The translations under genes were made by a program, and so were the position numbers. A model generated the notes under the pieces. That model had not been told where the DNA came from. It saw only the letters and a list, made by a program, of their open reading frames with translations, and searched no databases. A stretch of DNA of 64,000 bases from assembly GCA_949775045.1 (NCBI GenBank), contig OX459096.1, positions 36,003,816-36,067,815 of the forward strand, in the 5' to 3' direction. Below are positions 22,141 to 36,340 of the stretch, piece after piece. Position 1 is the first letter of the stretch. Each line of letters opens with the position of its first letter. Origin of the DNA: Metridium senile (taxonomy: Eukaryota; Cnidaria; Anthozoa; Actiniaria; Metridiidae).

Positions 22141-25100
22141 AGACTAAGAATGACGTTCTGAATGACATCTAAAGGTCACAGGAAACATGATTCCTCCGGC
22201 AGTAATCGGCTGTGTGAGGATAAACTGCTAGAGTCTCAAGGTTCACCTTGAGGTAAACATGTTCCTGTTGTAGCTTGCTTTCTTCGTATTCCTCAATGAT
22301 TAACCAATTACCTTCTTCATATAAGACGGTTAAACATTAGTCAAGAGACGTTACGATCTTGAATTAAGGCTAATTAATAAGGACGACATCTTAATTTATA
22401 CCTCAGGCCCTTCTATAGCTAATCAGTCAGTCGGCATTAAAAAAATACACATGAATTCGCTTCGTACATTTTGCATGTCTTTTTGAGCAATTTCAACCTT
22501 ACATAATGCTGTCCTGTAGTTGTATTATTCTGTTTTTCAGTTTATAGAACTATATGTACACAATAAACTAACAATAAATTGATATTCATGAATCATATAA
22601 AGACCAATCTTGACATTCTAAAGTTGGTTGTGAAATACCAAGAGAATCCAACTCGCATCGTCGATAGGATTATCGCCTTAGAAATGCATGTGTGAAATAG
22701 TTTTGTACGTATACACCGCCGAAAGAAGCTTCCTTTTCGACTCAAAAACCAATCATAATTCAAAATCCTTGAGACAACATGTAAAACGTTGGCTTACCTT
22801 TTCGTTGTGGCACTTTAGGTGTCCACTATAAAATCATCTTGTTGGACAACAAACACTACACAGCGAACAACGTGTTCAAAACAATGATGAAAAAAGGCCA
22901 ATTCGGCTTCAAATTGCCTTGAAAATGCAAAAGACTTGCTGTGAAACACCACAAATACTCGTATCAAGTCGTCACAAGTATGACACTAAACAAGTATCAT
23001 TCGAAATGCAGTCATCCAATTGTTTCATCCGCCAACACAGATACACAAGATATGACGATGCCCAACTGACTAAATCCCAGTTCCTCAAACGGTCGGTTGT
23101 TTAAAACCTCTGAAAATTTTTCAAGTTTAATAGCAGCGTTGAAATGCTATGAGCTGCTAGAGTAAATAGAACTCGAATATAAAGTGTCCCAGGGGGATTA
23201 CGATAATTGACAGTTTCTAACCGTGGCTTTTATAACCTTCAGTACACGCACTTCCGGTTGTCGCGAAACGTGCAATTAAAATCTTCTACCTTTCTTTAAC
23301 CCTTTGGTGTACAAAATTATATTAGTGTTAGCTAATAATTTGATTGTCCCCTAGTGTTTCTCGAGTATGACTTTTATATCTTTTGATTGGTACCTAGGGT
23401 TAACTATACGTCCCTCCTCGCTTTGAAATTACGGACATTTCTATTGTTTAAATCATCTTTGTCAACGTCTTTACAAAGGAATGCCTATCATCTAATGTCA
23501 ATTTGAAGAGTATACCGGTTCACCCAAAACTAGTTCTCAAAGAGTTGGCTTTTTCAGTGGTAAGGGTGTAAGTCATCGTTTAAGTACTTTTAAAAATCGC
23601 CCTTAAAGTTAAAATGTCGAAAGCATAAAAAGTTGCTGTAAAATGGCTAAGAGTTTAGTGAATGGCTAGTTTGACAAAAGAGCCGTTTGATACAAAGGAA
23701 TGTTAACCCTTTTTGTCCAGAGAACCACAGGAAAACCCACGATATCCTGATGTCTTTAACCACCTTCCACACCGACTCCCAAAGTAAAAATAATAAATCT
23801 AAAAACCTCAAGCTTTCAAAGCTGTTTTCTAGTTTAATTGCAATACTTGTATAAGCGGTTTGTTCTGCAGTACTTTTCTTTGTTATTTTTAAGCGTACTT
23901 CACCACCTGAGGTGCAAGTCCCTCCAACGTTGGTTAAAACAGCTTGATGAAGCACGAAACGATCACGATACTCCAAATTCCTGTCCTAAAATGTCTTTCC
24001 GACAAGAATGGCTAAAAGACATAACAGAATAAATACAAACATTTAAATAGAATCAGTCAGCTGCATTCCCGAAGTCGACGCTGCACAATGATACGTACAC
24101 TTTCCGATTCACTCCCTTTTTCAGAACGCTTTTTCGTTAATTATTGCAGTATTCCAACGGTCTTTTGCCGTCTGAATAGTGTGATATCAAGTGTTATTAA
24201 TAGTGACTCAATTGTCTAACTTATTGGCTTGAATTAAACCAGCTATTCACTAATGAAGACATCTGTTTGAGTATTAAACGAAAACCGCCAATATTTCCAC
24301 GCTGATCAGTGTGGCGAAACACTGAGAATAATGATTTCTTGTCAACAAATTTATTATTAGTTTCAGATGGCTGGCCATGTAGAAAAACTGATTATTTACG
24401 TTCTTGAATATTATGGAGATAAAATAGATATAACTTCAAAGGTAATACGTCTTAATTCTAAGTCAAAACCAGTTTTTTGCTTCCGGATTGACACTGCAAA
24501 ATTCATTACTTTAAAATGCCGAGGGCTATGACAAATCATCGAAGTTTTGTTTTGAATATTTCATATTATTTTCGTTATTGTTATTGTTTGGCTGACATAA
24601 ACTTAATGAAGCTTTAACTGCAAGAAAGCTTAACAAAATTAGCCGAAAAACAACTTGACCTTATTCAAACTTCAAACATTACAAACGCTACAAAGTGGTT
24701 TGTGTTGGTGTAGTATTTTTTTTGTCTTGGTATGTAAGTTTGTTCCGTTTTCAAAACAAAGGCATTCTAACACTATTGTAAAGGAATGTCGTAGTTCGTG
24801 CTTATATCCCCGTTCTACTGAGTCTTGCTAATCAATTCTCCATCAACTCCACTGATATAAAACAACAACAGTTTGCTTTAAATTTGATTTTTTCCCCGAT
24901 CCACTGAGGTGGTCTGAAGCGGTTAAGGTGTATCATAATTTGATTGAATATCCGCAAAAATGGAAAAAGGAAAGGATGTCAGTCTGCTGTCACTGACGGC
25001 CTTTTATCATATACACAGTGAACAAAGATGTTATCCTGTCTAGGGTTTCTGTCCATAATGAAAAAAGTACAACAATTTGCATTAACATTTTCTGCTTCCG

Positions 25101-28100
25101 GGCAGTAAAAGGTTTCGTTTTTCATATTGCTCAATCTTTCAACATCTATATAAATACCATAAATGCAAATTTTGTATAAATGCAAAGTGATTTATCAGGC
25201 TTTGAGAGATTTTAAAAACTGAAAAACGTTTTTTATTGTCATAGCGGCTGTCATTTTTATAGTATTTATGTCAGCATACTTATTTTAAAACATTCACGAA
25301 GGCGATATAGGTGATAGCATAAAAAACAACCATGAACAAAAAGGGTCGTTGACACGATAGCTCCAGGAGGTTTTTAAACAAAAATCACGCAAAATAACCA
25401 TTTTGACATTGACTGGTATGAATGAAAACTGCGGCGTACATAAGAAACGATCATGGCCCTCGGTGACTTACATGCAAAGTGGTTTGGTTTGCTTGCATTA
25501 CTGATGTATTTGGAGAACACACCAGTGAATAATGATTCGATTGTCCGTGTCTAAAAGCATGCCCATAATTCCTTTCTGTCTTACAATAGCTTTTCAAGTT
25601 TCTGTGCCACAATAAATGCAAATGATGTCGATAAGACGGTAATTTCCTATGTATAATCATAGTTAATAACTTTCAATCACCATCTCATCAATATTCTGAA
25701 TCTTTATAATGACGTTATTCCAACGTCATTCCTAATCTGTGCTTTCCAATACTTTGACTCACTTTGACTGATATAAATCAGAAAACAATAAGGTATAATC
25801 TATGGGTCAACAATTTGTCAAGCCAGTGTATCGAATTTATCTACGAAGCCAGCCTGGACCTCGGCCTATAATCCCAGAATACTATAAATGCAGTAATGTA
25901 TTGAGTATTGTTTCTTCTTGATCTTTAGATTGCAAGAATGACAATGCAAACACTTCACTGATACTCCACCCTGTGTATAAACAGAGTTAAGGGAGGGGTA
26001 TATAATACTTGACTATACAATCCCTTTCCTATACGGCCTCTTGTAATCTTTTGAATAAACCTTTTCTTCCTTTTGAACTGACTACTTTTAAAAACTACAA
26101 TAAAATCTCAATAACATTCCATCAACCTTTTCCTCTTGAAATGATCCATCGTCTCTAACATACTTTGACAAATATGTGTAATTGTAACTGAAGTTATTGC
26201 CATTTCAGTTTTACAAGCGCCTGACTAGGACTTACCTCTAATTACCAATAATGACTTAATTCTTTCTTGGAATTCGCACTGAGCAAGAGGATATATTGTG
26301 GGACTAACACTCCTGACGACCTTCTATCAAATAGTGCATGACAAAATTTGGCACTGAAACGGATGCCGCTGTTCAAACGTATACTTACAGTCAAAAGTGA
26401 AATAAGCAGATAAAAAATGTCAGAAAAACAGCTAGCTTCCGTGTGCCTTATAATATCAAATTCCTGGTTGTCAACAATCCATCACGTGATATATAAACAC
26501 TACCCACCGACTACCCGATAGTTCTCGTTCTGTACTTTACCGTGTCACGTACCGTGTAGGAGTTCGTTTTGCATGTTAACCATGTGTTAGGTCCCTCTAT
26601 TAACTCTGTATAAATATAAAGGGTCCTCTTTAAATGACCCTTGAAAAAACGCCCGAAGCCTTGACAGACTGTTGGGAAACTGCCAGTTAATTTTAATTTC
26701 AATTTATTTTTTTTACTTGTCAGTTATAAATAAATGATCTTTTACAAGACATGTATATATAAAACAGAAAAAGAAATAAAAAAGCAACTACAAGAGATTA
26801 AGGAGAATAAAAAAAAGTAAGTGTTGGGGAGCTGGTCTTACGTTGTTGAGCCAGCCCACCAATATGGTAAATATTTGAATTGGATATATTTCAGTGTCAT
26901 ATTTGACAAGAACCTTTTTAAATTATTGCATTAAATTAAATGATATATTATATTGTATTATAAAATTCTGAGAACACCTTGTGTACAAGGTAATTATGAT
27001 CTTTCTTTTATCTATATTTTGAAACACAATTTTCTTTTCCCTATTTTTGTAAAAATTACTTTTTAGAAGCACTCTTCACGGTGTCATCGATCGAATTTAC
27101 AATTTTGCACACACAGGTTAATTTTTTTAAATTAAAATGTAAGATTACCTTTACGCTTAACGAGCACTACTTTTTATGCGACAAGGCGTTATGTTATGAT
27201 AATTTGTTGTATTTTTCCCCCCAATATAAATTCATACAATTGAGTTCTTCAGTATTCTTATTTCATTCGTAGCTGTCAATTATATAAACTGCCTGGCAGC
27301 AATACAGCCAGTCCAATAAAATCGGTAAAAAAGCAGACATTCAGGTCTGAGCGCACAACTATGGTAAGTGAAAACAGGAAAGTTTCCAGTTAAAATGGAG
27401 GATTTCATCGACTGAGAAAACGCCTGTAAAAACGTTAATTGGAGGCTCCCGTGCGTGTACACAAGCTGGCCATCAAAGGTTTGTAATTTCATTTAATAAT
27501 ATCTCAATGGTCAGAAGCAGTTTTACACAGTTTTGTGTCTGTCATAATGGTATATGATGTCAGCGTTGATGAGCAGGAGCATGTGCTTTGTTGACACGGT
27601 CGCAAGATTTCCAGATTCCGGTCAAAAGGGTTTCTCAGAGCCTACGATCCGAAGGGTGAGTTGAGTCTGGGTACGAGAATGCATTCACCGTTCACTCCGT
27701 TAACCTTTTTGGAACTAATAAATATATGTTATAAGAAGTGTTAAAATGAAATTAATCACCATATTGCCATATGAAAGACCTCATGTACTACGTCAAGTCG
27801 TGACAGCAGTCGGAGTTGCTCAGCGCGAACAGGGAGACACAAACAAAGTTCTAAAGTTTCGGAAAGTGCACTGCGTCGAACGGGAAATAAGGATTATCTT
27901 ACACATCCTTACACATCTTTACAATACGAAAACTAGCTTGAACAACAGTTGGAAAGGCAGTATCATTTGAAAGCAAGTTTTATGGATTAATCAGTTATTT
28001 TTAGAATCAGAATACATAAATACATAAATATAACGACAAAACTGTTCAATTTATGAATAAAGCATATTGAAACTGTTTCATATTTACTTTTGAAATAATC

Positions 28101-31100
28101 GTCATAGCCGATAAGTTGAAAAATTACTTCCATAAACCTGTGAAAAATACTCTGCCGAACACTCCACCTTTAGTACTATTATAAATTTTTACTTCTATGC
28201 TGTTATTTCTGCTACTGTTGTGCAGTTTTTCACTCAGCCAATATAGAATGAATAGAATATAATACTTTATTTAAAGAGGGTAAAACTTAATATCTAAAGA
28301 TAATATACACATGGCCCTCAAAATAATAACAATGAATAAATAAAAGAAAGCAATTTTAACTACGCTAGCTGATTCTAAGTGAATTGGAATAAACGACACT
28401 ACCAGACGTTCATAAATACCGCAATATACCATTAATCAATTCTACTAATTTTTAGTAGAAAACTGTCAATAACAAACTCTCAATCAAGAATATTCTCCTT
28501 TTATAAAACAGAAGACTAAACCATTATCATGATTATATATTAGTCTGTTTTGAAACTGCAAGGGAGGTTCACCGAAAACCGCGCTCAATTTCCTGAACGA
28601 ACCGCTGGGAGTAATCATAGATCATTGTCTCTCATACCGGCATGTATGCTGAAAGATTAACGTTAGAAGCGTCCGTAAGCAACATTCACAGCACACTCTT
28701 TTCCTCTTTTACTTTGAAAACGCCATTGAAACTTTTCCCAGCAGAGCGGAGTTGGCACTTTAAAATAAAAGACGACTAGTGTTTCGACAAAAAATTGACA
28801 AGTCCAAAACACTAGAAACATTTTCATTTATACATATTTGCTCTAATTGTTTTGGCGTTTCCTTTTTGAATTATCGACGCAATCTACTTTTTATCTAAGA
28901 ATACATTTATCTTACCTGATTGCCGGGAGAGCACCCAGTAACCTCAACAAACCGAACTATATCTTATCGTATGGTAGTAGGCTTGGCTGTTTTAAAAACA
29001 ACTTTATATCACCTGATATCTATTCCTAACTAGTTTCTAAGAGGAAGCTGTATGGTGTAGCTGAAACTACTCAATTTCATTATAGCTATTTAAAGTGACA
29101 CTTAACCATATAAGAGCTGAATTCATGCGCAATTTTCCAAAAATACGCAATAGCCGGAAAATGACATGAAAATTTCCATACTGAAATCTCTACAAATACA
29201 CTAAATTGCATGTGCTCTCAGAAAAATAGAAATCTCAATAAAATATAAATACACTTTCGTGTGTGTGGGCACTGAAATATCAAAAACTTTGCACAACCAG
29301 CTTTTCCAAAAATATGCTATATTTAGTGGTTCGTTATTTAAACTTATCCTGTGTAAATGCGAAAGCCGTTACATAAACAGACAAGAAACTGTCAAAGGCA
29401 AATCGTGTGGTTTCAAAGACAATAAATGGAATTGTTGTTCAAACTCACCCTTGTTTGTTCTGGCCAATATTAGAATTGACGGAAGAACGTCTGTAAACAT
29501 CGAAAGCGCAGGAATGAATTAATGTCAAAAAAGGATAGGCTCAGCTTTGTATTGACTATTTATAGTTTAAAATTTGGCATGAAAAATAGGAAAGTGAAAT
29601 GCTGACAGCTAGTTTGATAAAACAATGTTCAGTGTTATTCTCCTCTGAGTATTATAGTAAGTTATTTCAGTGTTATTCTTGGACTTGTATTAATTGTTTT
29701 GCTGTTGTTTGGCAACTCAGTGTTCAACAAAAAATAGTTTTTTTTATGGTGAGAAGGATAGGCAATTACGGCTGTACGAAATAAAACATAGCTCTTTAAC
29801 TATTAATATGTGAGATTATAACCTTCAGGGCAATATTATGCCTTCTACATCTATGACGTCATGCTAGCTGTTCTGGACCAATCACAAGGCAGTATATAAT
29901 AACATTACAAAGAGATGGCCCGATACATTATCTAAAATGCTTATTATAAGAGTCCATAGTGCATCGGTAATTTTCCACCAACGCTAAAAGCAATCGTGTT
30001 ATTTATGGCTATTTTAGTCAAACAGAAACTGAAGCAATGGTCGGAAATTAAAAGCGGTTTGGTTTCCTTACATTTTAGTTTTGAAATTTAAAACGTTGGC
30101 CAAAACCTGAAAGTATACACACATCGTCTTTAATCGAAATATCGCTGAATTAAAGTCAATTTACCTATTAAAAAAGAGTTTTGGTGCACCACAGGTAGCC
30201 CAGTTAAAATGTTTTGTTTTCTATTGTTTGTTTATGCATCTGATGTATGACCTCCAATTTCATCCATGTAGAATTCAAATAATGTTGTGATAGTTGTCTA
30301 TTCTAATTGAAAAATTAATATGCTTGCTTTATGCAACCTATGAATATTTGAATATTTGGCTGATTCCTATACCATACATCTGCTTTCTAAATTTAATTTT
30401 TTCAAATAATTTAAAATGTGAATATTATGACGTCATATCTGTTCCATTTTCACAAGTCAAATGCAAAATGCCCGCTATTATTATTAATGTCAAAATGCAT
30501 TATTATGTTTAGTTCGAAATTTAGAAGAAGAAAATAAGACATCATATCTAAAAAACAGAAATAACTTTCTTCACTTTGTCATAACATCTCAGTGGTATTT
30601 TGTTCGGTTTTACCAGCAAATAAAGAAGTTTAACAATAGACTGGTTATTTAAAATAAGCAAATCCAACAAGCCATCACTGGTACCAGTGAAATACACTGA
30701 CAAAGAGAAAATAATGAATATGACATTTTAAAAAGAAAGCTTTTAAAAAAGAAAACCCTGTTCAATGAATAGCGTGTAAAAACTAGTAAAAACAACTACA
30801 AAAAGACTTGTTTTGATCAGATCATATTATTTAGTGAGAAATCATAGAATGTCTGGAGAAAATGAAAAAGAAAATAATTAGAATCGGATATTAATATAAA
30901 ACATAATTCATGATTGACTGGCGAACGTGTAAATGACCGAAATAATGATTGTATTAAAAAGCTGAGGAGTTTTTCCGCTGAATTGGAGGGCAAAGCTTGC
31001 GAAAAGACTATGTTTATATTAAAAGTGGGGCTCAAAGACTCCTTCAGACGCCATTTTCCCCACAGCTGCATGCATGTTGTTTCACAATAATTAGCAGTTT

Positions 31101-32243
31101 TGAAGCAAAACAGTCGAGGTTTTGGCTGAACCAGTTTTCACTTTTTTCAATTCACAAAGTTAAACTACTTTAAATCGCAATAAAATGAAAGCAAAAGATA
31201 TAATTATATGCTTCTAAGTATTTAGCCTTTTTGGTAGGAAGGTTTAGGTTTTGAATTTCGCACAACCAATTCAATCAGTCCTATTCAGTCGTAGACTATA
31301 CTAGCAGGGAACCTCGATAACGCAAAAAATGAGACAAAAATTGAAATGAAACCTTTTCAGTTTATGGTTAAACATCGGTATAGAGAACTAACCAAACACT
31401 CAATAAAACCACATGTATGTCAAGTCATACTCTTGCCGTAAGAATCACAATCATCTTGAAGCAAGTCGTGCTTTCTTACCTCGCTTATTTTCCCTCCAAA
31501 TGACAAGATCTCCATAGGCGTTGTAGTGTGTTTTAGTAGTCCAAATGACCCACTTTAACAGTCTCTTCTAATACAAAACGCTACGTCTCGCTACGTCTTC
31601 TAAAGTGTTTAGGTTATGTCGAAAACCAGAAATGCTAGAACAGTCAGCTACACCACCCGGGAGCACGTTTGCACACCCCATTGGTAAATCATTAGTTCCC
31701 GGATTGGTTTATTCAAATGATTGAATTGGCTTATAGCGAATAGCGCGAACATGAGATTATGTAGGTCATGTTAAAGTTTCTTAGCTCACGATAATTACAA
31801 TACAGGTGGGTTTTTTTCAAATGCTAATAGCAAGGTAAACAATGCATGGCTGATTATAAACATCGCCTAAAAGCAATTTTTCCCCGTTCCAACATTTTTA
31901 TTGTTATGAATAGACTGTTATTTACATCTCTGTTCTGAAAACGATAAAACGCTTATTTCAAAAAAAATAAACAGAAATGAAAATCTTTTTCGGTTTTCAT
32001 ATTAATTAATAAAAAAACATCGATATTTTTACATTAAATCGGTAGCTATAGTATCCCATTTTATGTATCAGTGTATTATAGGTTTTTCCTAAATCATTAG
32101 TATTCCATGTTGTTTTTTATATATCAGTAACATCTGGATGGATCAGACGGTTTTTTTGTGGTTTCCATAAAAGAGCTTCAACCAGTTTTCACGTGCTTGT
32201 GGTTGACCTGATTTCAAACACACAAAATATTTATTATTATAAA
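22141..32243. other. Intergenic region, no supported gene
   Basis: About 10 kb between the divergent genes A and B. Open frames here are at most about 110 codons, AT-rich, and lack recognisable domains or exon borders. A possible isolated exon at 24367-24441 is listed separately. I see no RNA gene or conserved element that I can name. Confidence 0.6.
24367..24441 (+). other. Candidate small coding exon
   Basis: A tttcag acceptor is followed directly by ATG and 25 open codons (MAGHVEKLIIYVLEYYGDKI plus DITSK), ending at AAAG|GTAATA. Both borders fit splice consensus and the peptide is not low-complexity. No partner exon was found nearby and I do not recognise the peptide. Confidence 0.2.
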
Positions 32244-32484
32244 AGACGACGCCACACTAGGCGATCGAATTTCCACTCTTGGTCGAGCGAATTTTTACGT
32301 GGCCAATCGCCAGCGAGTTTATCTGACGTGTCAGATATGGGCGATTTTTATCGCTGACCGCGCGCCGATCAAGATCGCTAAAAAAAAATCGCCTTCGCGG
32401 CAGCAGGTACACTTGACGATTTTCAGGCGGCGATCGAAATTCGCTCCAACGAGCATAGAAAATCGCCTAGTTTGTCGTCGTCTT
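32244..32484. mobile_element. MITE with imperfect terminal inverted repeats
   Basis: The ends agacgacgccacactaggcg and the complement of atcgcctagtttgtcgtcgt pair over about 25 bp. The interior is GC-rich relative to its surroundings and full of CGATCG motifs. It has no transposase frame. Confidence 0.7.
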
Positions 32485-32503
32485 AACAGAAATACGTCTC
32501 TTT

Positions 32504-32643
32504 GTTTACAAAACAATATTTACTAAAGGCTAGCAAAAAAAGACGAACGCAAAGAGGTTACGACGTTTCAACACATCGTTCGATGTTATTTCAAAGTCAG
32601 CTCATCAAAATATTTACTAAGATGGTTTAATAGTCGTAAAATA
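32504..32643. repeat. Dispersed 140-bp repeat, copy 1
   Basis: Nearly identical to 46768-46908 in the same orientation, sharing tacaaaacaatatttactaa and atcgttcgatgttatttcaa. It has no coding content. Its position next to the MITE suggests both belong to one larger mobile unit. Confidence 0.8.
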
Positions 32644-33049
32644 AATTGCGTGTTGTGTGGTTTGGCCGAGTATTTTCTCACAACCCTGGAAGAATGTATT
32701 CATATTGAAATAATTGTCAATAGAGGTCACAGTTTTTCGGTACTTGAACTACAATCTTGGACATAAATAGTTGGCTGTAAATGCTTGATACTATCAATTT
32801 CACAACCATTTACTCCCCTCCCTCCCCCAAACCCTGAACAATGTTGATATTCCTGAGATAGAACACAACATTGCATTTGCACTTCAAACAGTGTCAACAT
32901 TTATGTCCAAGATTGTAGTTTTAGATGAATTACGCGCATGCGCAGACAAATTGCATGGATGCATTGTAAAATACTATAAAATAATTAGTATATATATTTA
33001 ATGGGTACGATTGAAGGAGATTATTACGAATTGATCGAATGAATGTAAA

Positions 33050-33510
33050 ATGATGTTTCGTGTAATGGTAAAATATTATTTAAATATTTTTTGCATAGGG
33101 TCTATAGGATATACTGAAAAACTTAATTGGTACTCTTCAGAGTACAATTTACGATTTAATTGTACTCTTTCGTCCAATCAGAATCGAATAATTTTGTACA
33201 GTTTATTATCAATATATAGAAAATCGAACGATTTTAAGTACAATTTGTAATTAATAGGTACGAGTGATGCTTTGAAAGTTTTCAAAATTGGACGAGCCTT
33301 TTAGGTGCGTCAAATTTGATAACTTTCAAAACATCACGAGTATCTGTTAATTACAAATTGTACATGTACAAGAAGATCGGGGTGCGATTTTTTATTTAAA
33401 ATATGCTGAAAAACTAATTGGTACTCTGCAGAGTAGTGCAGTACAATTTACGGTTTAATTGTACTCCACTCGTCCAATCAGAATCGAGTAATTTTGTACA
33501 GTATATTATA
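33050..33510. repeat. Direct repeats around a foldback element
   Basis: Two ~95 bp direct copies (about 33105-33202 and 33405-33502), both containing cgtccaatcagaatcga and attttgtacagt, flank a 124 bp inverted repeat at 33239-33362 that starts tacaatttgtaattaa. The whole looks like a nested foldback insertion. Confidence 0.7.
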
Positions 33511-34435
33511 AATACAAAGAAATAGACAACTCGGCATCGGTGATCTTTTAATTTACAAAATTTAGGATTGGTGCTTCTCCTAACGCTTCTCTGGTCTTCT
33601 TAATGCTGTATAACTCGATTTCTATATTTTGCGGAGTAACTCAAAGTGATGTGTTTGAGTGATCGTACGGAAATGAAGCAATACGACGCATTATACTTAT
33701 ACTATTATACTTATTGTTTTCAAAAAAAGTATCGTATATAGCTCCATTATTCTGATCACAAACGTGACTGCCATGAAATCCCTCTATTGGTTCAATTTAA
33801 TGAATGTCTTTGCACCTCGTGCAGAAAAATAGTTTAGAACTATTTATGTTTCACGCTTTTAATGTTTGTACTCTATATCTCTGATACTAGATGTAATAGA
33901 TCAAAAACGAGTGCGAGTGTTTGATCAGGGGATCCAAACACGGAGAAGCGGATGAAAGCACGAGGCTTCATCTCAGTCTCATTATAATTCATTTATCTTG
34001 AGACTAAGGCATAACAAATTCATGGTCCATATAGACCATATGGAATCTCTAAAACTACTTCCATACAAACTCGCTATATTTAACTCTACTCTAGAATTGA
34101 GCACCATGCAAGTTGAAATGTTAAAGATTTCATGATTTCTAGATAAAATATCGCAGTAGCCGGATATATTGTGAGGTTACCTCGTGTTACTTTGATTTTT
34201 CATTTTTCGATTTACATTTATTCTATTTATCTATTTATTCAGTGATTTATTTTGGAAATTATTTTGTCGCATTTGACATTTGTGTGAGGGGTAATCATGG
34301 CTGTTATTGTATTTGAATGATAATAAAATTATTGTCATCTTTGTTGTCTTGATCAGTGTTTTTCTCAAATAATTAGTGATCAACCTATGAGGAAACATCA
34401 ATAATATATAACATCAACCCAAAACTTTCAACGAA

Positions 34436-34502
34436 TTCGTTATTAGCTTAGTTGGTAAATCATTAGAATTGCAAGCCAGAGGTTCCCGGTTCGAGTCACA
34501 GG
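34436..34502 (+). repeat. tRNA-like sequence (probable SINE head or tRNA pseudogene)
   Basis: An A-box-like TAGCTTAGTTGGT and a B-box-like GGTTCGAGTC are correctly spaced for a tRNA. A loop around ttgcaa would give anticodon TGC. The acceptor arms do not pair well and A-rich sequence follows, so a tRNA-derived SINE or pseudogene is more likely than a working tRNA. Confidence 0.45.
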
Positions 34503-34779
34503 ACGTCCAAAATAAAATATAAAAATAAAATGTTAGGCAATTAGTTAGGTAGGTAGGTAAATAAACAGGCAAGACAGGTAAAAAAGGAGAAATAGGTGGA
34601 ATAAAGAAAAAAATAGAGTGAATTGGAATGAATGAGAAATTACTTTTAAGCTAATTTATACAGTGTCTTGATCAGTGTTTGATCGGTGTATCAAGACCTA
34701 TGCACGTGACTGAAATACAAAGTAATTGGTCCCTGAGATAATGAATTATTAATGAGTTTGAGAATGATAGTTCATGATG

Positions 34780-35435
34780 ATGTTTGAATGAGGACGTGAG
34801 GATTTGCGAGTCCACAATAGTTCGCAAAAAAGGTGTTGGGAAAACCACTGACGGACAAACGGATGATCGGGGCAACGGACCGACGAAAAATAAAATATAT
34901 ATGAGGAATTTTAATGGTATTATATAAAACACTTAATATCTTGAAAACGTCTTTATCGATCGTCGGTCCATTGGTCCGTCCATTAACCAGTTTTAGGTGC
35001 TGGAAAAACACGGACACTACCCCTCGTCCAAATGGATTTGAGTTTTATCGAAGCATGTCATAAAGGAAGTACCTGTGTTGCAGTATATGTATTGATCAGC
35101 ATATGAATTAAGCCTTAGCTTCATCTTTTAATGTTTAATAATAAATGGGTCAGTTCACTTCAAATTTACCATAAATCAAAATTAAATCTCAAATTTCTCG
35201 AATAACCAAAATCTGATGAAAGTAAATGATTGAGAAATTTCAATTTTTGGGCATCACATAACCGCGGTCGATATCGATCAATACTAAACTGTTATAAGAA
35301 AAAATCGATGTATATATATAAGTATGTAAAAAAATCATTTTCAATGTTATTTCCTTAACGATCTTTTTCATATATCTGTAGAAATAAAACAAAATATTTG
35401 AAAGCCTTGTCGTTAAACAGTACGTTGATCTCATA
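34780..35435. repeat. Upstream duplication block of gene B (pairs with 48991-49660)
   Basis: A segment of about 650 bp matches the region upstream of gene C: shared gaggacgtgaggatttgc-type start, actgacggacaaacggatga, gaaatttc(a/g)atttttgggca. It marks the left side of the duplicated unit that contains genes B and C. Confidence 0.75.
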
Positions 35436-35584
35436 CATTAAAAAATAGTCCCTCTTGGCACAAAGCATATCTGGTTATTGGAAGGGACATTCCACTATAA
35501 CTGTATTGTTGGGTATTCGTGATGATATTTTTCGATCCATGCATGAAAAAATGGAACTGATAATGGTTCTACTCCCGGGAGAGG

Positions 35585-35714
35585 TACTCCCTTTGTCCAA
35601 GTGGTAGGGGTGATCGGCGTACCTTTTAGGGTTAAAATATTTCCTGTGCGTACCTTTTAGGGGTCATTTTCAAAACCTCCGCCGATCACCCCTACCACTT
35701 GGACAGAGGGAGTA
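35585..35714. repeat. Inverted repeat ending in TACTCCCT...AGGGAGTA
   Basis: The arms (35585-35619 and 35680-35714) pair through ccaagtggtaggggtgatcg. The inner cgtaccttttaggg motifs recur in intron 1 of gene B (about 36860-37145) and gene C (about 51445-51760), so this is a repeat family near these genes. Confidence 0.7.
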
Positions 35715-35921
35715 AGAGCCACCTAGTGGAACACCCAATATACATACATTTTATTGGAACTCCCCACGGGACTTTTCAGGCCAATTTACAAGTGATAATA
35801 TAATTATATATAATAATAGAAAAATATATAATTTACAATCCAAGACATTTTTGATATTTAGTATCTAATAAAATTTAATATCTAATATTTATATGTTCAT
35901 ATTTATAATTTTAAAAATGTC

Positions 35922-36090
35922 CTAAGTGATCCCATTCCCAAGCCAACGGTCTAGCAACGTTACTCTCAGAGAGCTTCGAAATGATTTGATGGAGTTAGAG
36001 TCTTTGAGGGAGTCTGGTAGGACGTTCCATAACTTCGTACCTCTACGTGGGAAAAACTCTGTTGTGCTAATAAACCATTATTATTATGGA
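35922..36090 (-). pseudogene. LINE reverse-transcriptase C-terminal fragment
   Basis: On the minus strand the frame reads RRGTKLWNVLPDSLKDSNSI then KSFRSSLRVTLL and ends with TAG. This is the usual C-terminal pattern of non-LTR retrotransposon RT proteins (G..LWN.LP..L.....FK..L). It is 5'-truncated and inactive. Confidence 0.7.
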
Positions 36091-36340
36091 TTATTGACTC
36101 TTTATTTTAAGATCATTGGTGTTTTTTTCTATTCACATGCAACTTTACGTAAATAAAATATTCCTAGGCTAAGATGTATTTTTTTCAAGTGGAGGCAGTC
36201 TTTGCTCCTCAATCACTACATTGTCATTTTCCTTATTACTCATGGATCATATTGGTAATTTTTTTTAACTATTTCAGTGTTTTGTGAGATGATCCACTTT
36301 TAGCTTTTAATCATTAGGTAATTTGCTCCAAGTATAAGTG

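Noticed and set aside
23647..24032. Overlapping 64- and 109-codon frames
   Set aside because: Low-complexity AT-rich frames without motifs or splice borders. No support for a gene.
24979..25185. Minus-strand Cys-containing frame (YCPEAENVNANCC)
   Set aside because: It looked like a small Cys-rich exon, but there is no matching family, no clear acceptor/donor pair and no partner exon.
29259..29522. 87-codon plus-strand frame with several Cys
   Set aside because: No recognisable domain and no splice context; composition matches the surrounding non-coding DNA.
34436..34502. Functional tRNA-Ala (TGC)
   Set aside because: The internal promoter boxes are present, but the acceptor and anticodon stems do not pair well and there is no proper terminator. 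Listed as tRNA-like repeat instead.
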